The position numbers were made by a program, and so were the translations under genes. From the NCBI GenBank assembly GCA_016779225.1, contig JADHNZ010000035.1:1-34156 (forward strand): DNA of 34,156 nucleotides. The letters are read 5' to 3'. The notes beneath the pieces are model-generated. The model was not told the DNA's origin, made no database searches, and saw only the letters and a list, made by a program, of their open reading frames with translations. This document shows positions 1-10,000 of this stretch, one piece after another (the first letter of the stretch is position 1; every line of letters starts with the position of its first letter). The stretch comes from Planctomycetota bacterium (lineage in GTDB: Bacteria > Planctomycetota > UBA1135 > GCA-002686595).

Positions 1-75
1 CGGGGCTCCAGCAGCCCCCCATCTGCCCCTCCCGGGGGCACCAGCGGGGCTGGACAGAAGTTCGGCATCTGTTAG
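1..75 (+). CDS. 3' end of an unidentified gene (partial)
   Basis: Reading from base 1, one frame stays open and ends at TAG (73-75), giving a 24-residue Ser/Pro/Gly-rich tail ending in KFGIC. It stops 20 nt before the polymerase ATG, a spacing typical of an operon partner. DnaE2-type polymerases are often preceded by imuA/imuB, but nothing in these few residues identifies a family. It could equally be non-coding upstream sequence, because the other forward frames are also open here. Confidence 0.3.
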   Translation, partial: RGSSSPPSAPPGGTSGAGQKFGIC

Positions 76-95
76 GGTCTCCAGGCTCCCTCGCC

Positions 96-3000
96 ATGTT
101 CGTCCCCCTGCGCTGCCACGGCCACCACGCCCTCCTCACCGGGGTCGGCTCTCCCGCCGAGTGGCTGCGCCGCGCGGCCGAGCTGGGGCTCCCGGCCCTG
201 GCCCTCCCGGAGGTGGACTCCCTCGCCGGCCTGGTGGAGTTCCTGCAGGCCGCGGCCGAGGAGGCCCTCCAGCCGGAGGCCTGCTCCGGTGCTGGTTCCG
301 GGGCGGGCGCCGGCGCAAACAGAGGGCCGAACGGAGGGGCGGACGCCGGGCCGAATGCACCTGCTCCGCCCGTTCGGCCGCTGGTGGCCTGTGAGCTGAC
401 GGACGGCGGCGGCCGCCCTGGCCGGGTCGTCGCCCTGGTCGAGTCGGAGGCGGGCTACCGCAACCTCTGCCGCCTCATCACCCGCCGCAGGCTCGGGCAC
501 GCCCCCGGCGAGGCGCCGCCGCCCTCCGCGGGCGGCGGCGCCGCGCCGGAGGAGAGCGGCGCGCACTTCAACCTCATCCGGGAGCTCGTTGCCCACCAGG
601 AGGGCCTGCTCCTCCTGGCCGACCACCCCCGACTGCTGCTGGGGCTGAACGGGCGGGTCGAGCCCCGGCGCCTGCTGGCCCTGCTGTCCTCTGCGGCCCC
701 CGGACTCGACGGCCTGCGCGATCCGCGGGCCGCGCGCAGCGGTCCGCGCAACACCCACCGCTCCCAGGCCCGAGGCGCAGATCCCTCGACATCGAAGGTT
801 CTCCCTCTCCCCTCCGAGCCGCAGGCCTCCCTCACAGGGGCGAAGACGCCGCCGCCCGCCCCTCCCGTGGCGGCCCGCACCCTCCTGGAGGCAGCCCTCG
901 CCACCGGCGTCGCGCTCGTGGCCAGTCCAGACGCCTGGTACCTGCACCCCGACCAGGCCGAGGACCACGCCGTCCGCGTGGCGATCAAGCACGGAGCCCT
1001 GCTGGAGGGACTCCCCCCGTCCTGGCTCGCCGCCAGCCCGGCGCACCTGCCCTCCACCGCCGAGCTGGCCGCCCGCCTCGAGCGCGTGCCGGATGTGCCG
1101 GGCGCCTGGCCCCTCGACGACTCCGCGCGCCTCCGGGTCCGCGAGGCCTTCCCGCACCTGGGCCTGTCCTGGGAGGAGCTCCCCCCCGCCCTCGCCCGCA
1201 GCCTCGTCGTCGCCGCCCACTGCCGCTACACGCCGCCCCTCGGCGGCGTGCACTTCCCCGAGATCCGCCTGGAGGACGGTGAGACTCCCTACTCGCGCCT
1301 CTGCTCCCTCACCCTCGACGGCGCGCGGCGACGCTTCCGCCCCCTGCGGCCCGAGGTCCTGCACCGGCTCGACCACGAGCTAGGGACCATCCAGCGCCTG
1401 GGCTTCGCGCCCTACTTCCTGCTAGTGGAGGGACTCGCCGCCCACGCCCGCGAGGAGGGCATCCCCTGCGTTGGCCGTGGCTCGGCGGCCGACAGCCTCG
1501 TCGCCTACTGCCTGGAACTCACCGACGCCGACCCCTTCCGCTACCGGCTCCCCTTCGAGCGCTTCCTGAACCCGGCACGCCGCGACCGCCCGGACATCGA
1601 CCTGGACTTCTGCTGGCGGCGCCGCGACGAGGTGCTCGAGCATGTCTTCGAGCTCTTCGGGGCCGAGCGCACGGCGATGATCTCCACGCTCAACCGCTTC
1701 GGCCTGCGCTCGGCCTTCCGCGAGGCCGCCCTGGCCCATGGCATCCCCCCCGCCGAGATCAATCCCTGGTCGGCCCGCCTGCCCATGTTCCTCGGTGAGA
1801 GCGTGAACGCGAGCGAGGAAGACGCGAGCGAGGGCAGCACTGCGGGCGAGGACGCCCTCCACCCTGCCACCGGGTGCAGCCCCCTGGACCGGCCGCGCCC
1901 GCCCTGGAGCGACGCGCCAGGCGAGAGCGCAGCGCGCTCGCCGCGGGAGGACCCCATGGAGGGCCAGCAGGTGGCCGAGGGGCCGCGCGTCCGCGCCGCG
2001 GGGCGCCTGGGCCAGGCCGTCGCGGCCCTGCCCGAGACCCGCGGCTTCCCCCTCGACGATCCCCGCTTCCAGCGCGCCCTGGCCTCGGCCGAGGGGCTCC
2101 TCGACGCTCCGCGGCACTTCGGCCTGCACCCCGGTGGCGTGGTCGTCGCGCCAGGCCCCATCGACACCTTCGTCCCCTGCCAGCCCTCCGCCAAGGGCCC
2201 CGTGGTCACCCAGCTCGACAAGGACGGGGTCGAGGCGATCGGCCTGGTGAAGATGGACCTGCTCGGCAACCGCGCCCTGACCACCGTGGCCGACTGCCTG
2301 GGTCTCCTGCGGGAGCGCGGCGTCGAGGTGGACCTGGAGGCGCTGCCCGAGGACGACCCGGCCACGGCTCGCGCCCTGCGCGAGGGCCGCACCCTGGGCT
2401 GCTTCCAGATCGAGTCCCCAGGCATGCGCCACCTGCTCCAGCAGACGGGCGCCTGGCGCATGGACGATGTCATCCAGGCCGTCGCCCTGATCCGGCCGGG
2501 CCCCGCCGGCTGCGGGATGAAGGACGCCTATGTGCGGCGCTTCCGCGGCCTGGAGGAGCCCGTGCCTCCCCACCCGCGGGTGGAGGACCTGCTCGCCGAC
2601 ACCCACGGCGTGATGCTCTACCAGGAGGATGTGATGCAGGTCGCCGCACGGGTGGCGGGCCTCGAGCTGGCAGAGGCCGACCAGCTACGGCGCGCCCTGC
2701 AGAAGCGCCGCTACGACGAGCTCGCGCCCCTGAAGGAGCGCTTCATGGAGGGCGCTGGCTCCCAGGGGCTCGAACGGACCGAGGCCACCGCGCTCTGGGA
2801 TCGACTGGCCGGCTTCGCCTCCTTCGCCTTCTGCAAGGCTCACGCAGTGACCTACGGACGCCTCGCCTACCGCGCGGCCTGGCTCAAGACGCACCACCCC
2901 GCTGCATTCCTCACCGCCTTCCTCCTCAGTGAGACGGGCTACTACCCCAGCCGGGTGTATGTGGAGGAGGCCCGACGGCTCGGCGTGCGCATCCTCGGTC

Positions 3001-3956
3001 CCGACATCAACCGCAGCGGAGCGGGCTTCGAGCTCGAGCGCGGGGCCGGTCCACCGTCCCTGCGGGTGGGGCTGGGACGCGCGCGCGGACTCAGCGAGGC
3101 CACCCTCGAGCGCCTGCTCGAGAGCCGGGACCGGGAGGGACCCTACCTCTCCCTGCCCGACTTCCTCGAGCGCACGGGCGCGCGCCGGGACGAGGCCGAG
3201 ACCCTCGTACGCGTCGGGGCCTTCGACGCCTTCGACCGCACGCGGCCCGAGCTGCTCTGGCGCCTGCACCTGCTGCTCGAGCCCCAGGCCCGCGTACCCC
3301 GCGACGCTAGGCTCGACGGCCGAGCCCTAGCCGCCTGCCGGGATGGACGCAGCGCCCGCTCAGGCCTCGAGGGCTGGAGCGGCAGGGGCCTTGGGGTCGA
3401 CGCCGCCAGCCTCAGGCCGGGCGAGACGGCCTCCCTCTTCGCCCCCCCGCCGCCCGAGGCCGTCGTGCTCCCCGGACTGCCCGGCCCCAACGCCCGGGAG
3501 CGCGGGCAGGAGGAGTTCCGCCTGCTGGGGCTGACCCTGGCCTCACACCCCGTGGACCTCTTTCCCTGCCCCGGCGAGCAGCGTGCGCGTGAGCAGCTGG
3601 GCCGCGGCCCCGGCCAGGCGCGCGGCGACTTCCACAGCCGCTCGGAGAGCGCACCGCGAGAGCAGGGCGTGCGCCCCGTGAACCCCTGTCCCTGCTCCGG
3701 CCTGAGCGAGCGGGTCGGGGCCAGGGTGACCCTGCGGGGCTGGCCCGCCGCGACCCGCAGGGCCCGCACGGAGCGCGGCGAGCTGATGCGCTTCCTCACC
3801 CTCGAGGACCCCAGCGGGCTCGCCGAGGTGATCCTGTTCCCGGACATCTACCGCAGGGACGGTCACCTGCTCGACCTGGACACAGTCGTGCTCATCACCG
3901 GCGTGGTCGAGGAGCAGCTGGGCGCCTGCGCCCTGCGGGCAGAGCGCCTGTGGTAG
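96..3956 (+). CDS. dnaE: DnaE-type DNA polymerase III alpha subunit, probably an accessory (DnaE2-like) enzyme
   Basis: C-family replicative/translesion DNA polymerase of 1286 aa. Visible order: N-terminal PHP domain (from residue 4), palm with GRGSAADS (460-467) and the metal-binding PDIDLDF motif (499-505), the third palm aspartate in LVKMD (721), the GCFQIES and LIRPGP finger motifs, a helix-hairpin-helix region, and a C-terminal OB fold containing a FLTLEDPSG motif. The start gives the usual PHP opening (MFVPLRCHGHHALLTG). Oddities: the PHP motif normally reading TDHD is PEVD, so that metal ligand is lost. There are also low-complexity insertions at about 61-95, 205-255 and 568-632, which explain the length. 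The missing tau-binding tail and the OB-fold ending favour an accessory or error-prone role, but a replicative DnaE cannot be excluded. It converges with the SANT-repeat gene. Confidence 0.9.
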   Translation: MFVPLRCHGHHALLTGVGSPAEWLRRAAELGLPALALPEVDSLAGLVEFLQAAAEEALQPEACSGAGSGAGAGANRGPNGGADAGPNAPAPPVRPLVACELTDGGGRPGRVVALVESEAGYRNLCRLITRRRLGHAPGEAPPPSAGGGAAPEESGAHFNLIRELVAHQEGLLLLADHPRLLLGLNGRVEPRRLLALLSSAAPGLDGLRDPRAARSGPRNTHRSQARGADPSTSKVLPLPSEPQASLTGAKTPPPAPPVAARTLLEAALATGVALVASPDAWYLHPDQAEDHAVRVAIKHGALLEGLPPSWLAASPAHLPSTAELAARLERVPDVPGAWPLDDSARLRVREAFPHLGLSWEELPPALARSLVVAAHCRYTPPLGGVHFPEIRLEDGETPYSRLCSLTLDGARRRFRPLRPEVLHRLDHELGTIQRLGFAPYFLLVEGLAAHAREEGIPCVGRGSAADSLVAYCLELTDADPFRYRLPFERFLNPARRDRPDIDLDFCWRRRDEVLEHVFELFGAERTAMISTLNRFGLRSAFREAALAHGIPPAEINPWSARLPMFLGESVNASEEDASEGSTAGEDALHPATGCSPLDRPRPPWSDAPGESAARSPREDPMEGQQVAEGPRVRAAGRLGQAVAALPETRGFPLDDPRFQRALASAEGLLDAPRHFGLHPGGVVVAPGPIDTFVPCQPSAKGPVVTQLDKDGVEAIGLVKMDLLGNRALTTVADCLGLLRERGVEVDLEALPEDDPATARALREGRTLGCFQIESPGMRHLLQQTGAWRMDDVIQAVALIRPGPAGCGMKDAYVRRFRGLEEPVPPHPRVEDLLADTHGVMLYQEDVMQVAARVAGLELAEADQLRRALQKRRYDELAPLKERFMEGAGSQGLERTEATALWDRLAGFASFAFCKAHAVTYGRLAYRAAWLKTHHPAAFLTAFLLSETGYYPSRVYVEEARRLGVRILGPDINRSGAGFELERGAGPPSLRVGLGRARGLSEATLERLLESRDREGPYLSLPDFLERTGARRDEAETLVRVGAFDAFDRTRPELLWRLHLLLEPQARVPRDARLDGRALAACRDGRSARSGLEGWSGRGLGVDAASLRPGETASLFAPPPPEAVVLPGLPGPNARERGQEEFRLLGLTLASHPVDLFPCPGEQRAREQLGRGPGQARGDFHSRSESAPREQGVRPVNPCPCSGLSERVGARVTLRGWPAATRRARTERGELMRFLTLEDPSGLAEVILFPDIYRRDGHLLDLDTVVLITGVVEEQLGACALRAERLW

Positions 3957-3975
3957 GGCGGGAGAGCTCCTGCCC
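3956..3975 (+). terminator. possible terminator hairpin after the polymerase gene
   Basis: A GC-rich inverted repeat begins at the last base of the polymerase stop codon: the GGGCGGGA arm faces TCCTGCCC, with one G-T wobble and a very small loop. It lies in the 53-nt gap between two convergent genes. There is no clear T-tract, so this is only a candidate. Confidence 0.3.
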
Positions 3976-4009
3976 GGCGTCCCCCGGAGAGGGAGTGGGC
4001 GCGCCGGAG

Positions 4010-4735
4010 TCAGGAGCGCTCGCTGCGCTGATGACGCAGGGCCACGTTCTGCCGCCCCATCTCGCGCAGGCGATCGGAGTTCTTCTTCAGGTCCAGCGCG
4101 TGGGCCTTGCTGACCACGCTCTTGACCGAGCGCCCCAGGCGCTTGGCGATCTCGAGGTTCGGGGTCTGCGGGTAGAGCTCACGCAGGACATCGAGCTCCT
4201 CCGCGGCCCAGCGCGGCATCTTGCTGGCGAGCTTCTTGCCGGCCTTGCGGCGCACGAAGGCCTTGTCCTTGGCCAGGCAGAGCTGGGTCCCAAGGGCCGA
4301 GATGTCGGCCGTGGGCCGGCCGAAGACGATGGCGAGGTCCTCGTCGGTGCGGCTGCCGTAGATGCGCTTGAAGAGCGCAACCTCCTCGAGGTCGAAGGGG
4401 CGGGAGCGACGCAGCTGGGCGAGCTCGGCGATCTTGTCCTGGACCTCCTGCTGGCCGCGGGCGAGCACGCGGCACAGGGCAGTCAGGTCCGAGGCCCCCA
4501 GGCACTCGCGCAGGAGCTCGAGGTCCTGGTCAGTCCAGGGATCGGTGCGGAGCTCCTGCCCCTCATAGAGGCTGTCCGCGGTCCGGCGCACGGCCTGTGC
4601 GGTCCGTCCCAGCTCTCGGCCGATCGAGGCGTCGGTGCGGTGACCGTACAGCTCACGAAGGCGTGCGATTTCCTCCGTGGACCAGCGTCCACGGCGCGGC
4701 GTCGCAGGGGGCTTACCCCAACGGGGTTTGGGCAT
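4010..4735 (-). CDS. four-repeat SANT/Myb-like helix-turn-helix DNA-binding protein
   Basis: A 241-aa basic protein built from four imperfect repeats of about 40 residues, at roughly 17-56, 66-106, 112-153 and 175-217. Each starts with an aromatic-led helix (RWSTEEIARLRELYG, PWTDQDLELLRECLG, PFDLEEVALFKRIYG, RWAAEELDVLRELYP). Each then has a turn and a second/third helix such as IGRELGRTAQAVRRTA or IAKRLGRSVKSVVSKA, the pattern of SANT/Myb or GcrA/homeodomain-like DNA-binding units. Repeats 1 and 4 keep the LGR-x-VK/VR recognition-helix look; repeats 2 and 3 have drifted. A basic linker (KDKAFVRRKAGKK) precedes repeat 4. No effector domain, membrane segment or signal peptide is visible. It is a monocistronic-looking minus-strand gene downstream of ptsI. 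Its likely role is a DNA-binding regulator or chromosome-associated protein; its target is unknown. Confidence 0.75.
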   Translation of the reverse strand: MPKPRWGKPPATPRRGRWSTEEIARLRELYGHRTDASIGRELGRTAQAVRRTADSLYEGQELRTDPWTDQDLELLRECLGASDLTALCRVLARGQQEVQDKIAELAQLRRSRPFDLEEVALFKRIYGSRTDEDLAIVFGRPTADISALGTQLCLAKDKAFVRRKAGKKLASKMPRWAAEELDVLRELYPQTPNLEIAKRLGRSVKSVVSKAHALDLKKNSDRLREMGRQNVALRHQRSERS

Positions 4736-4916
4736 GGCAGTACCGATTGGAGAGGGGGATCACCGCGCCGGAGGGCATTCCGACACCTGGGGGGCATCCC
4801 AGGCTGGCGAGGCCGGAGTGTACCAAATTGGATCGTGAGCGGGGGGACCTCGCCCGACCGTCCGCAGGAGGCGTCCCGAGGGCCCAAGCCCTGCCTGGAG
4901 GGGTCTAGAGGGGGGC

Positions 4917-6668
4917 TCAGACGCCCTCGACGCCCACGGCCCGGTGCAGCCGCCGGCGCTCGGCGGCAAGGCGCATATGCACCTCGCGCGAGGTCCGAGC
5001 CCTCTGGAGGTCCTGGGCCAGCTGCTGGGCCTCCGCGAGGGTGGTGTTGCGGACCACGAAGCGCAGCTCGGGGAGGAAGTTCGGGGCGGCGGACACGGAG
5101 GCATAGCCCATGCCCAGCAGGGAGAGGGCAGCCGCGGGATCTCCAGCCAGCTCCCCGCAGACCGAGCAGGGCACGCCGGCCGCGGCGCAGGCCGTGGCGA
5201 TCTGCTGGAGCACGCGCACGACGGCCGGGTGATGGGGATCGTAGAGCCCGCTCACGAAGGCGTTGTCGCGGTCCACCGCGAGCAGGTACTGCACGAGGTC
5301 ATTGGTCCCCACCGAGACGAAGTCCACCAGCTCGAGCAGGTCGGGGAGGACCACCACCGCGGAGGGCACCTCGATCATGATCCCGAGCAGGACGCGGTCG
5401 GCGACCTCGTAGCCCTGCTCGACGAGCTGGCTGCGGACGCTCTCAAGGACCTCGCGTACGCGGCGCACCTGCTCCAGGGAGCCGACCATCGGCACCAGCA
5501 GGCGGACCTCCCCGTGGGCGCTTGCGCGCAGGGCCGCGCGCAGCTGGACGCGCAACAGGTCCTGCCACTCGAGCGTCACGCGGATCCCGCGCCAGCCGAG
5601 GGCCGGGTTGTTCTCCGCGGGCATCTGGAAGTAGGGCAGCTGCTTGTCGCCCCCGATGTCCAGCACGCGCACGACCACCGGACGGCCCTCCATGTGGTCC
5701 ACCACGCGGCGGTAGAGCCGGTACTGATCCTCCTCGGAGGGGAACTGGCTGCGCTCCATATAGAGGAACTCGGTGCGCAGCAGACCCACCCCATCGCAGG
5801 TCTGGACGGGGAAGGTGCCCAGGTCGCGGATCGACTCGAGGTTCACCTGGATGGCCATCGCGTGCCCGTCCGGCGTGACCGCAGGCTCGCCGGAGACGGC
5901 ATCCAGAGCGAGCTTGCGCGCGCGCCGCTGCTGCTGGCGCTCGAGGAACTCGTCCACGGTCTCGACGCCGGGGCGCAGGGTGACGAGCCCCACATCACCG
6001 TCCACGAGCACCTGCATGTCCTGCTCGAGGCGCGCCAGCAGGTTGGGCAGGCCCACCACGCAGGGGATGCCGAACGAGCGAGCCAGCACGGCGCCGTGGG
6101 AGAAGCGGCCACCCGCCTCGGTGAGGATCGCAAGCACACGCTCCCGCTCCAGGAAGGTCACCACCTGGGGCGTGAGCTCAGCCGCGGCAAGGACCACCTT
6201 GCCCTGGCCAGCCGAGACCTGCTCGGCGTCCCGGTCGAGCAGCTGATCGCGTACGAGCACCCAGGGCTCGCTCACATCCTCCGCGTAGCGGCGCACGCTG
6301 TCGCCGTCGAGGCCGGACATCTGCTTGTGCAGGGAGTCGATCAGGGCCTGGACGGCCCACTCGGCGTTCACGCGCTCCTCGCGCAGGCGGCGCTCGACCT
6401 GGGCCACGGCCGTGGGGTCCTCGAGGATGGCGCGGTGCACCGCGAAGATCGCGGCGTCCTGCTCGCCCGTCGTGCGCCGCACGATCTCCTGCTGCCGGCC
6501 GAGCTGGTCACGCACCGCGTCGAGCGCCGCCCCCAGGCGGTCGATCTCGCCCTGGACCGCCTCCCCCGGCACGGTCCAGAGGGGCACCGAGTCCGGCCGC
6601 GAGCGCACGATGTGCACCCGCCCGAACGCGAGGCCCGGGGCCACGGGGATCCCCTTCACTTCCGGCAT
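4917..6668 (-). CDS. ptsI: phosphoenolpyruvate-protein phosphotransferase (PTS enzyme I)
   Basis: Cytoplasmic enzyme I (583 aa, normal length), which transfers phosphate from PEP to HPr. The chosen ATG gives the typical N-terminus MPEVKGIPVAPGLAFGRV and has an AGGA/GGAG ribosome-binding sequence just upstream; the open frame continues further but shows no homology. Visible: the phospho-histidine in GGRFSHGAVLARS (H191), GVGLLRTEFLYM (R298), RVLDIGGDK (R334, D337), NPALGWRGIR, the PEP/Mg site IMIEVPSA and VGTNDLVQYLLAVDRDN, and the C-terminal active-site cysteine in VCGELAGDP (C504). All catalytic elements look intact. No HPr or sugar-specific EII gene lies in the window, so whether it drives sugar uptake or a regulatory PTS cannot be told here. 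It follows the Tex gene after a gap containing hairpins. Confidence 0.95.
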   Translation of the reverse strand: MPEVKGIPVAPGLAFGRVHIVRSRPDSVPLWTVPGEAVQGEIDRLGAALDAVRDQLGRQQEIVRRTTGEQDAAIFAVHRAILEDPTAVAQVERRLREERVNAEWAVQALIDSLHKQMSGLDGDSVRRYAEDVSEPWVLVRDQLLDRDAEQVSAGQGKVVLAAAELTPQVVTFLERERVLAILTEAGGRFSHGAVLARSFGIPCVVGLPNLLARLEQDMQVLVDGDVGLVTLRPGVETVDEFLERQQQRRARKLALDAVSGEPAVTPDGHAMAIQVNLESIRDLGTFPVQTCDGVGLLRTEFLYMERSQFPSEEDQYRLYRRVVDHMEGRPVVVRVLDIGGDKQLPYFQMPAENNPALGWRGIRVTLEWQDLLRVQLRAALRASAHGEVRLLVPMVGSLEQVRRVREVLESVRSQLVEQGYEVADRVLLGIMIEVPSAVVVLPDLLELVDFVSVGTNDLVQYLLAVDRDNAFVSGLYDPHHPAVVRVLQQIATACAAAGVPCSVCGELAGDPAAALSLLGMGYASVSAAPNFLPELRFVVRNTTLAEAQQLAQDLQRARTSREVHMRLAAERRRLHRAVGVEGV

Positions 6669-6956
6669 GACTCCATCCTGCTGTGGCCTGAACGCTGCTG
6701 TGGCTTGATCCTGTCGGGCTGTGCCCCTGCGCCAGGCGGTCACCCTGCTGGGGCGGGGCCCGGCGGCGCCCCGCGCCGCCCTGCCGACGCGGCAGGCAGC
6801 ACCGCGTGCGCGGGACCGCCGTCCGCTTGGAGGGCGCAGTGTAGCGGCTGCGTCCAGGGAAGCCTCACGGGCCGCAGAGAGCACCCTCCGCGGGGCTGCC
6901 CCGCGCCTGCGGGTGCGGATCCAGAGCCCCGGACGCGGATGACCGACCGGCACGCC

Positions 6957-6980
6957 GGCGAGCCCAGCTGAGGGCTCGCC
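6957..6980 (-). terminator. 9-bp perfect stem-loop between tex and ptsI
   Basis: GGCGAGCCC (6957-6965) pairs with GGGCTCGCC (6972-6980) around the six-base loop AGCTGA. It sits about 100 nt downstream of the Tex stop on the minus strand. It could be a second terminator stem or a processing site. No T-run follows. Confidence 0.4.
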
Positions 6981-7018
6981 CAAGGGGCGGTGCCCCAAGG
7001 GGAGGTCCCCCGGAACGA

Positions 7019-7053
7019 CCGCGGCCCGCGCCCCTGGAGGGTGCGGGCCGCGG
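7019..7053 (-). terminator. strong hairpin downstream of the Tex-family gene
   Basis: An 11-bp perfect GC stem, CCGCGGCCCGC (7019-7029) with GCGGGCCGCGG (7043-7053), and a 13-nt loop. It begins about 24 nt past the Tex stop codon, where an intrinsic terminator would lie. The usual T-tract is absent, as is common in very GC-rich genomes. Confidence 0.5.
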
Positions 7054-7076
7054 AGCTGAGGCGAGCGCCCTCGGCG

Positions 7077-10000
7077 TCAGGCCTCGCCGCCCTCGGGCGC
7101 CGGGCTGGACTCCGCGCCCTGCGCGCTGGTCGGCGGGGTGTCGGTCCCAAGCTCGGGGGTCACCGCATCCGGCGCGGGCGCGTCGACTCGGGGCTCCTCG
7201 GCCGCAGGCTTCGGCGCCTTGGGCTTCTTCGCCTTCGGCGGCTTGGCGCCCTCGGGCGCGGCCGGCGCCTCCGACTCCTTACCGAAGAACTTGGCGAACG
7301 GGTTGCTCGAGCCGGCGCCGGCGGCCTGGGCGTTGATCTGCCTCAGGTCCACGCGCTCGCCGCGCTCGGGCCGGTCCCGACGACCGCCAGGTCCCCCGGG
7401 CCCGCCCGGGCGACGGCGCTTGCCGCTGGGATCGCCGAGGGGCATGCCGCGGGCATCACCAGGCCGGAGCTGCACGCGGGGCTTGCGCTCCTCACGCTCC
7501 CCGCGACGCCCGCCGCGGCGCTCTCCGCGCTCGCCGCGGTCTCCGCGGGTCGGCGGCGGGACATCCCTCATGCTGATCACGAGGCGCTTCTCGCTGCACT
7601 CCTTGAGGGTCGCGCGGACGACCTGCCCCGTGGCGATCTCCTCCCGAGCATCGCGCAGGTAGCGCCGCCCGAGCTCGGAGACATGCAGCATGGCCTCGCG
7701 GCCAAGGCCGATGTCCACGAAGGCTCCGAAGCCCGCCACCGAGGTGACGACGCCCTCGACCACGCGGCCCGGCTGCAGCCGCACGGGATCCGTGTCGGGA
7801 TCCAGCAGCTCGGGCATCCGGTTGCGCGGACGCGGGTCGCGACCGGGGAACGAGAGCTCGCGCATCAGGTCGCGCCAGGTGTGCTCGTCGATCTCCGCCG
7901 CGGCGCGCTTGAGGCCCTTGGTGACGCCGGGGCGTCCGAGGCCCTCGGCCACCGTGGTGCCCACGCTCTCGAGGACCTTGTGGGCCAGGGGGTACTGCTC
8001 GGGGTGCAGGGCCGTGCGATCCAGGGGCTCCTCGGAGTCGGGGATCTTCAGGAACGCGGCGACGCTCATCCACTGGGCCTCGGTGAGGGTCCCGTCGGCG
8101 CGCAGGTCCTCACGCGAGGTGAAGGGACGCTCGGCGCGGCGAGCGAGGATGCGCTCGACGGCCTCGTCATCGAGACCCGGCAGGGCCCTCAGGACCGTGT
8201 CCGGGGCGGTGTTGACCCGACAGCCCACCAGGGCCGCGCAGGACTCAACCATCTCGAGCAGGGCACGCCGCAGGTTGGCCTTGCTGACGAGGCTCTGCTC
8301 GGAGCCGAGGGAGAGCTGCCAGGGCTGGACCTTGAGCAGCTCCGCCATGGGGTCCTGGCCACGGCGGGCGAGGCTGATCGCGGCGCGCTCGGGCACGGAG
8401 CGCTCGGGCAGCTCCTTGCGGGCGCGCTCGCTGCTGGCGTAGGTCGAGAGCCCCGCGTCGCTCGCAACGAGCACGGGGGCGACGATGCCGCCGGCGCGAG
8501 CGGCGCTGCGCAGACGCTTGAGGCGCCCGTGGCTGCTCTTGCCGCCTGCGATCAACAGGGCACGGGGATCGGAGTCCCCCACCACCGCGGCGAGCTCGGC
8601 GCCCAACGCGGCGTCATCCTTCTCCCCGAGCTCGATCCGCGCGACGGCCTGGTCGTCGCCGCCGCGGCCGACCACGGCGACGGTCCAGTCGCCCTTGGCC
8701 GAGACATCGATGCCCACCATGGGCAGCGGACCGTGAGCCGGCGCCAGGAGCTGCGCACGCAGGTGCTGGGCCAGGTAGCGCAGGGCCTCCTGGTCACCAC
8801 GCTCCTTCAGCTCCAGGCGCACATCGGCCTCCACCATGGGCAGCAGCCGCTGCTCCAGCGCAGAGAGGGCCACCGCGTCCAGCAGCGGGCCGAACTCGGG
8901 GCGCGTGTGCTTGCCCAGGACGGTCCGGACGCGGGCCAGGGCACGCTCGGGCGCCATGGTGATCGCCGTGGCGAGCACGCGCTCCTTCTGCGCCTGCCGC
9001 AGGGCGACGAGCTTGGGCCCCTGGAGCTGGCGCAGGGGCGACTTGAGCTTGAGGAGGGGCTTGTGACGGCCAGCGCGCTTGTCGTCCACCAGGGGACGCA
9101 CGCGCAGGTCGCCGTGCTTGCGCATCATGCGGCGCACATGGGCACGCAGAGCGGGGTTGCGGCCGAGGCGGTCGGCAAGGATCCGCATGGCGCCCGCAAG
9201 GGCCTCGGCTTCGGAGTGCACGCCCTTGTCGGGGTCCACGAACTGGGCGCAGACGCGGGCCAGCTCGGGGGTGAGCATCTCGCTCGGCTGCACCCGCACG
9301 GGCTCGGCAGCGGCCGGCTCCTCGCCGCGCTCGCTGGAGGATCCGGCGCCGTCGGCAGAGGAGGATCCATCGCCCTCCGCGGGATCCGCGGCAGTGTCTG
9401 CCACGGTGTCAGCCGCAGTGTCCTCCGCGGTGTCCGCACCCTCGGGCGCGGCGCTGCCTTCGGAGTCGGCTGCGGGAGTCGGCTCCTCCGCGGGAGCGGC
9501 CTCCGCACCGGCAGGGCCCTCGGCGCCCTCGGCACCCTCGTCTCCCTGCGGTGCGTCACCCGCAGCCTCATCCGAGGCTCCCTCGGTGGCGTCCGGTGCA
9601 GCCGGCTCGCCAGCCTCGGGGGTCGGCTCAGGCGCGGACTCCGCCGGCGTCTCCGCCGGTGCCTCTGCCGCGTCGCCCTCCGCACCAGACGGGGAATCCT
9701 CTGCCTCCTCGCCGCGCGACTCCTGCGGCCGCTCGGAGCGCGGCACCGGACGCGTCAGCTCGTCGGCCAGGGCACCCAGGCCCCGGTCGAGTGCGAGCTG
9801 CACCTCGGGCTCCGGCCGCCGGAAGGGCAGGTACTGATCCTCGAGCTCGAAGCGGTCCATCATGCCGCGCACGCCCGACAGGGCAGCCTCAGGCGCCCCG
9901 TCGCGCTCGAGTGCGCGCAGCACGGTGGCACGCCGGCGGTCGAGCTCTTCGAGCTCCGCGCGACGGTGCTCGAGGCGGCGGATCTGCCCCTCGGTGAGGC

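Larger units (their letters stand above)
6669..7076. other. intergenic region between ptsI and the Tex-family gene, with two hairpins
   Basis: A 408-nt stretch without a convincing gene. It holds the ptsI ribosome-binding site next to 6668 and two strong inverted repeats (6957-6980 and 7019-7053) nearer the Tex stop codon. The ptsI frame stays open upstream but reads as Arg/Pro/Ala-rich sequence unlike enzyme I. I see no recognisable -35/-10 pair for ptsI. Confidence 0.6.

Noticed and set aside
72-1376. Long open frame on the minus strand opposite the polymerase gene
   Set aside because: Antisense frame in GC-rich coding DNA; Gly/Arg/Val-rich with no motif, while the plus strand encodes clear DnaE domains.
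6669-6998. 110-residue N-terminal extension of enzyme I
   Set aside because: No homology to enzyme I, Arg/Pro/Ala-rich, and a ribosome-binding site directly precedes the downstream ATG that gives the family N-terminus.
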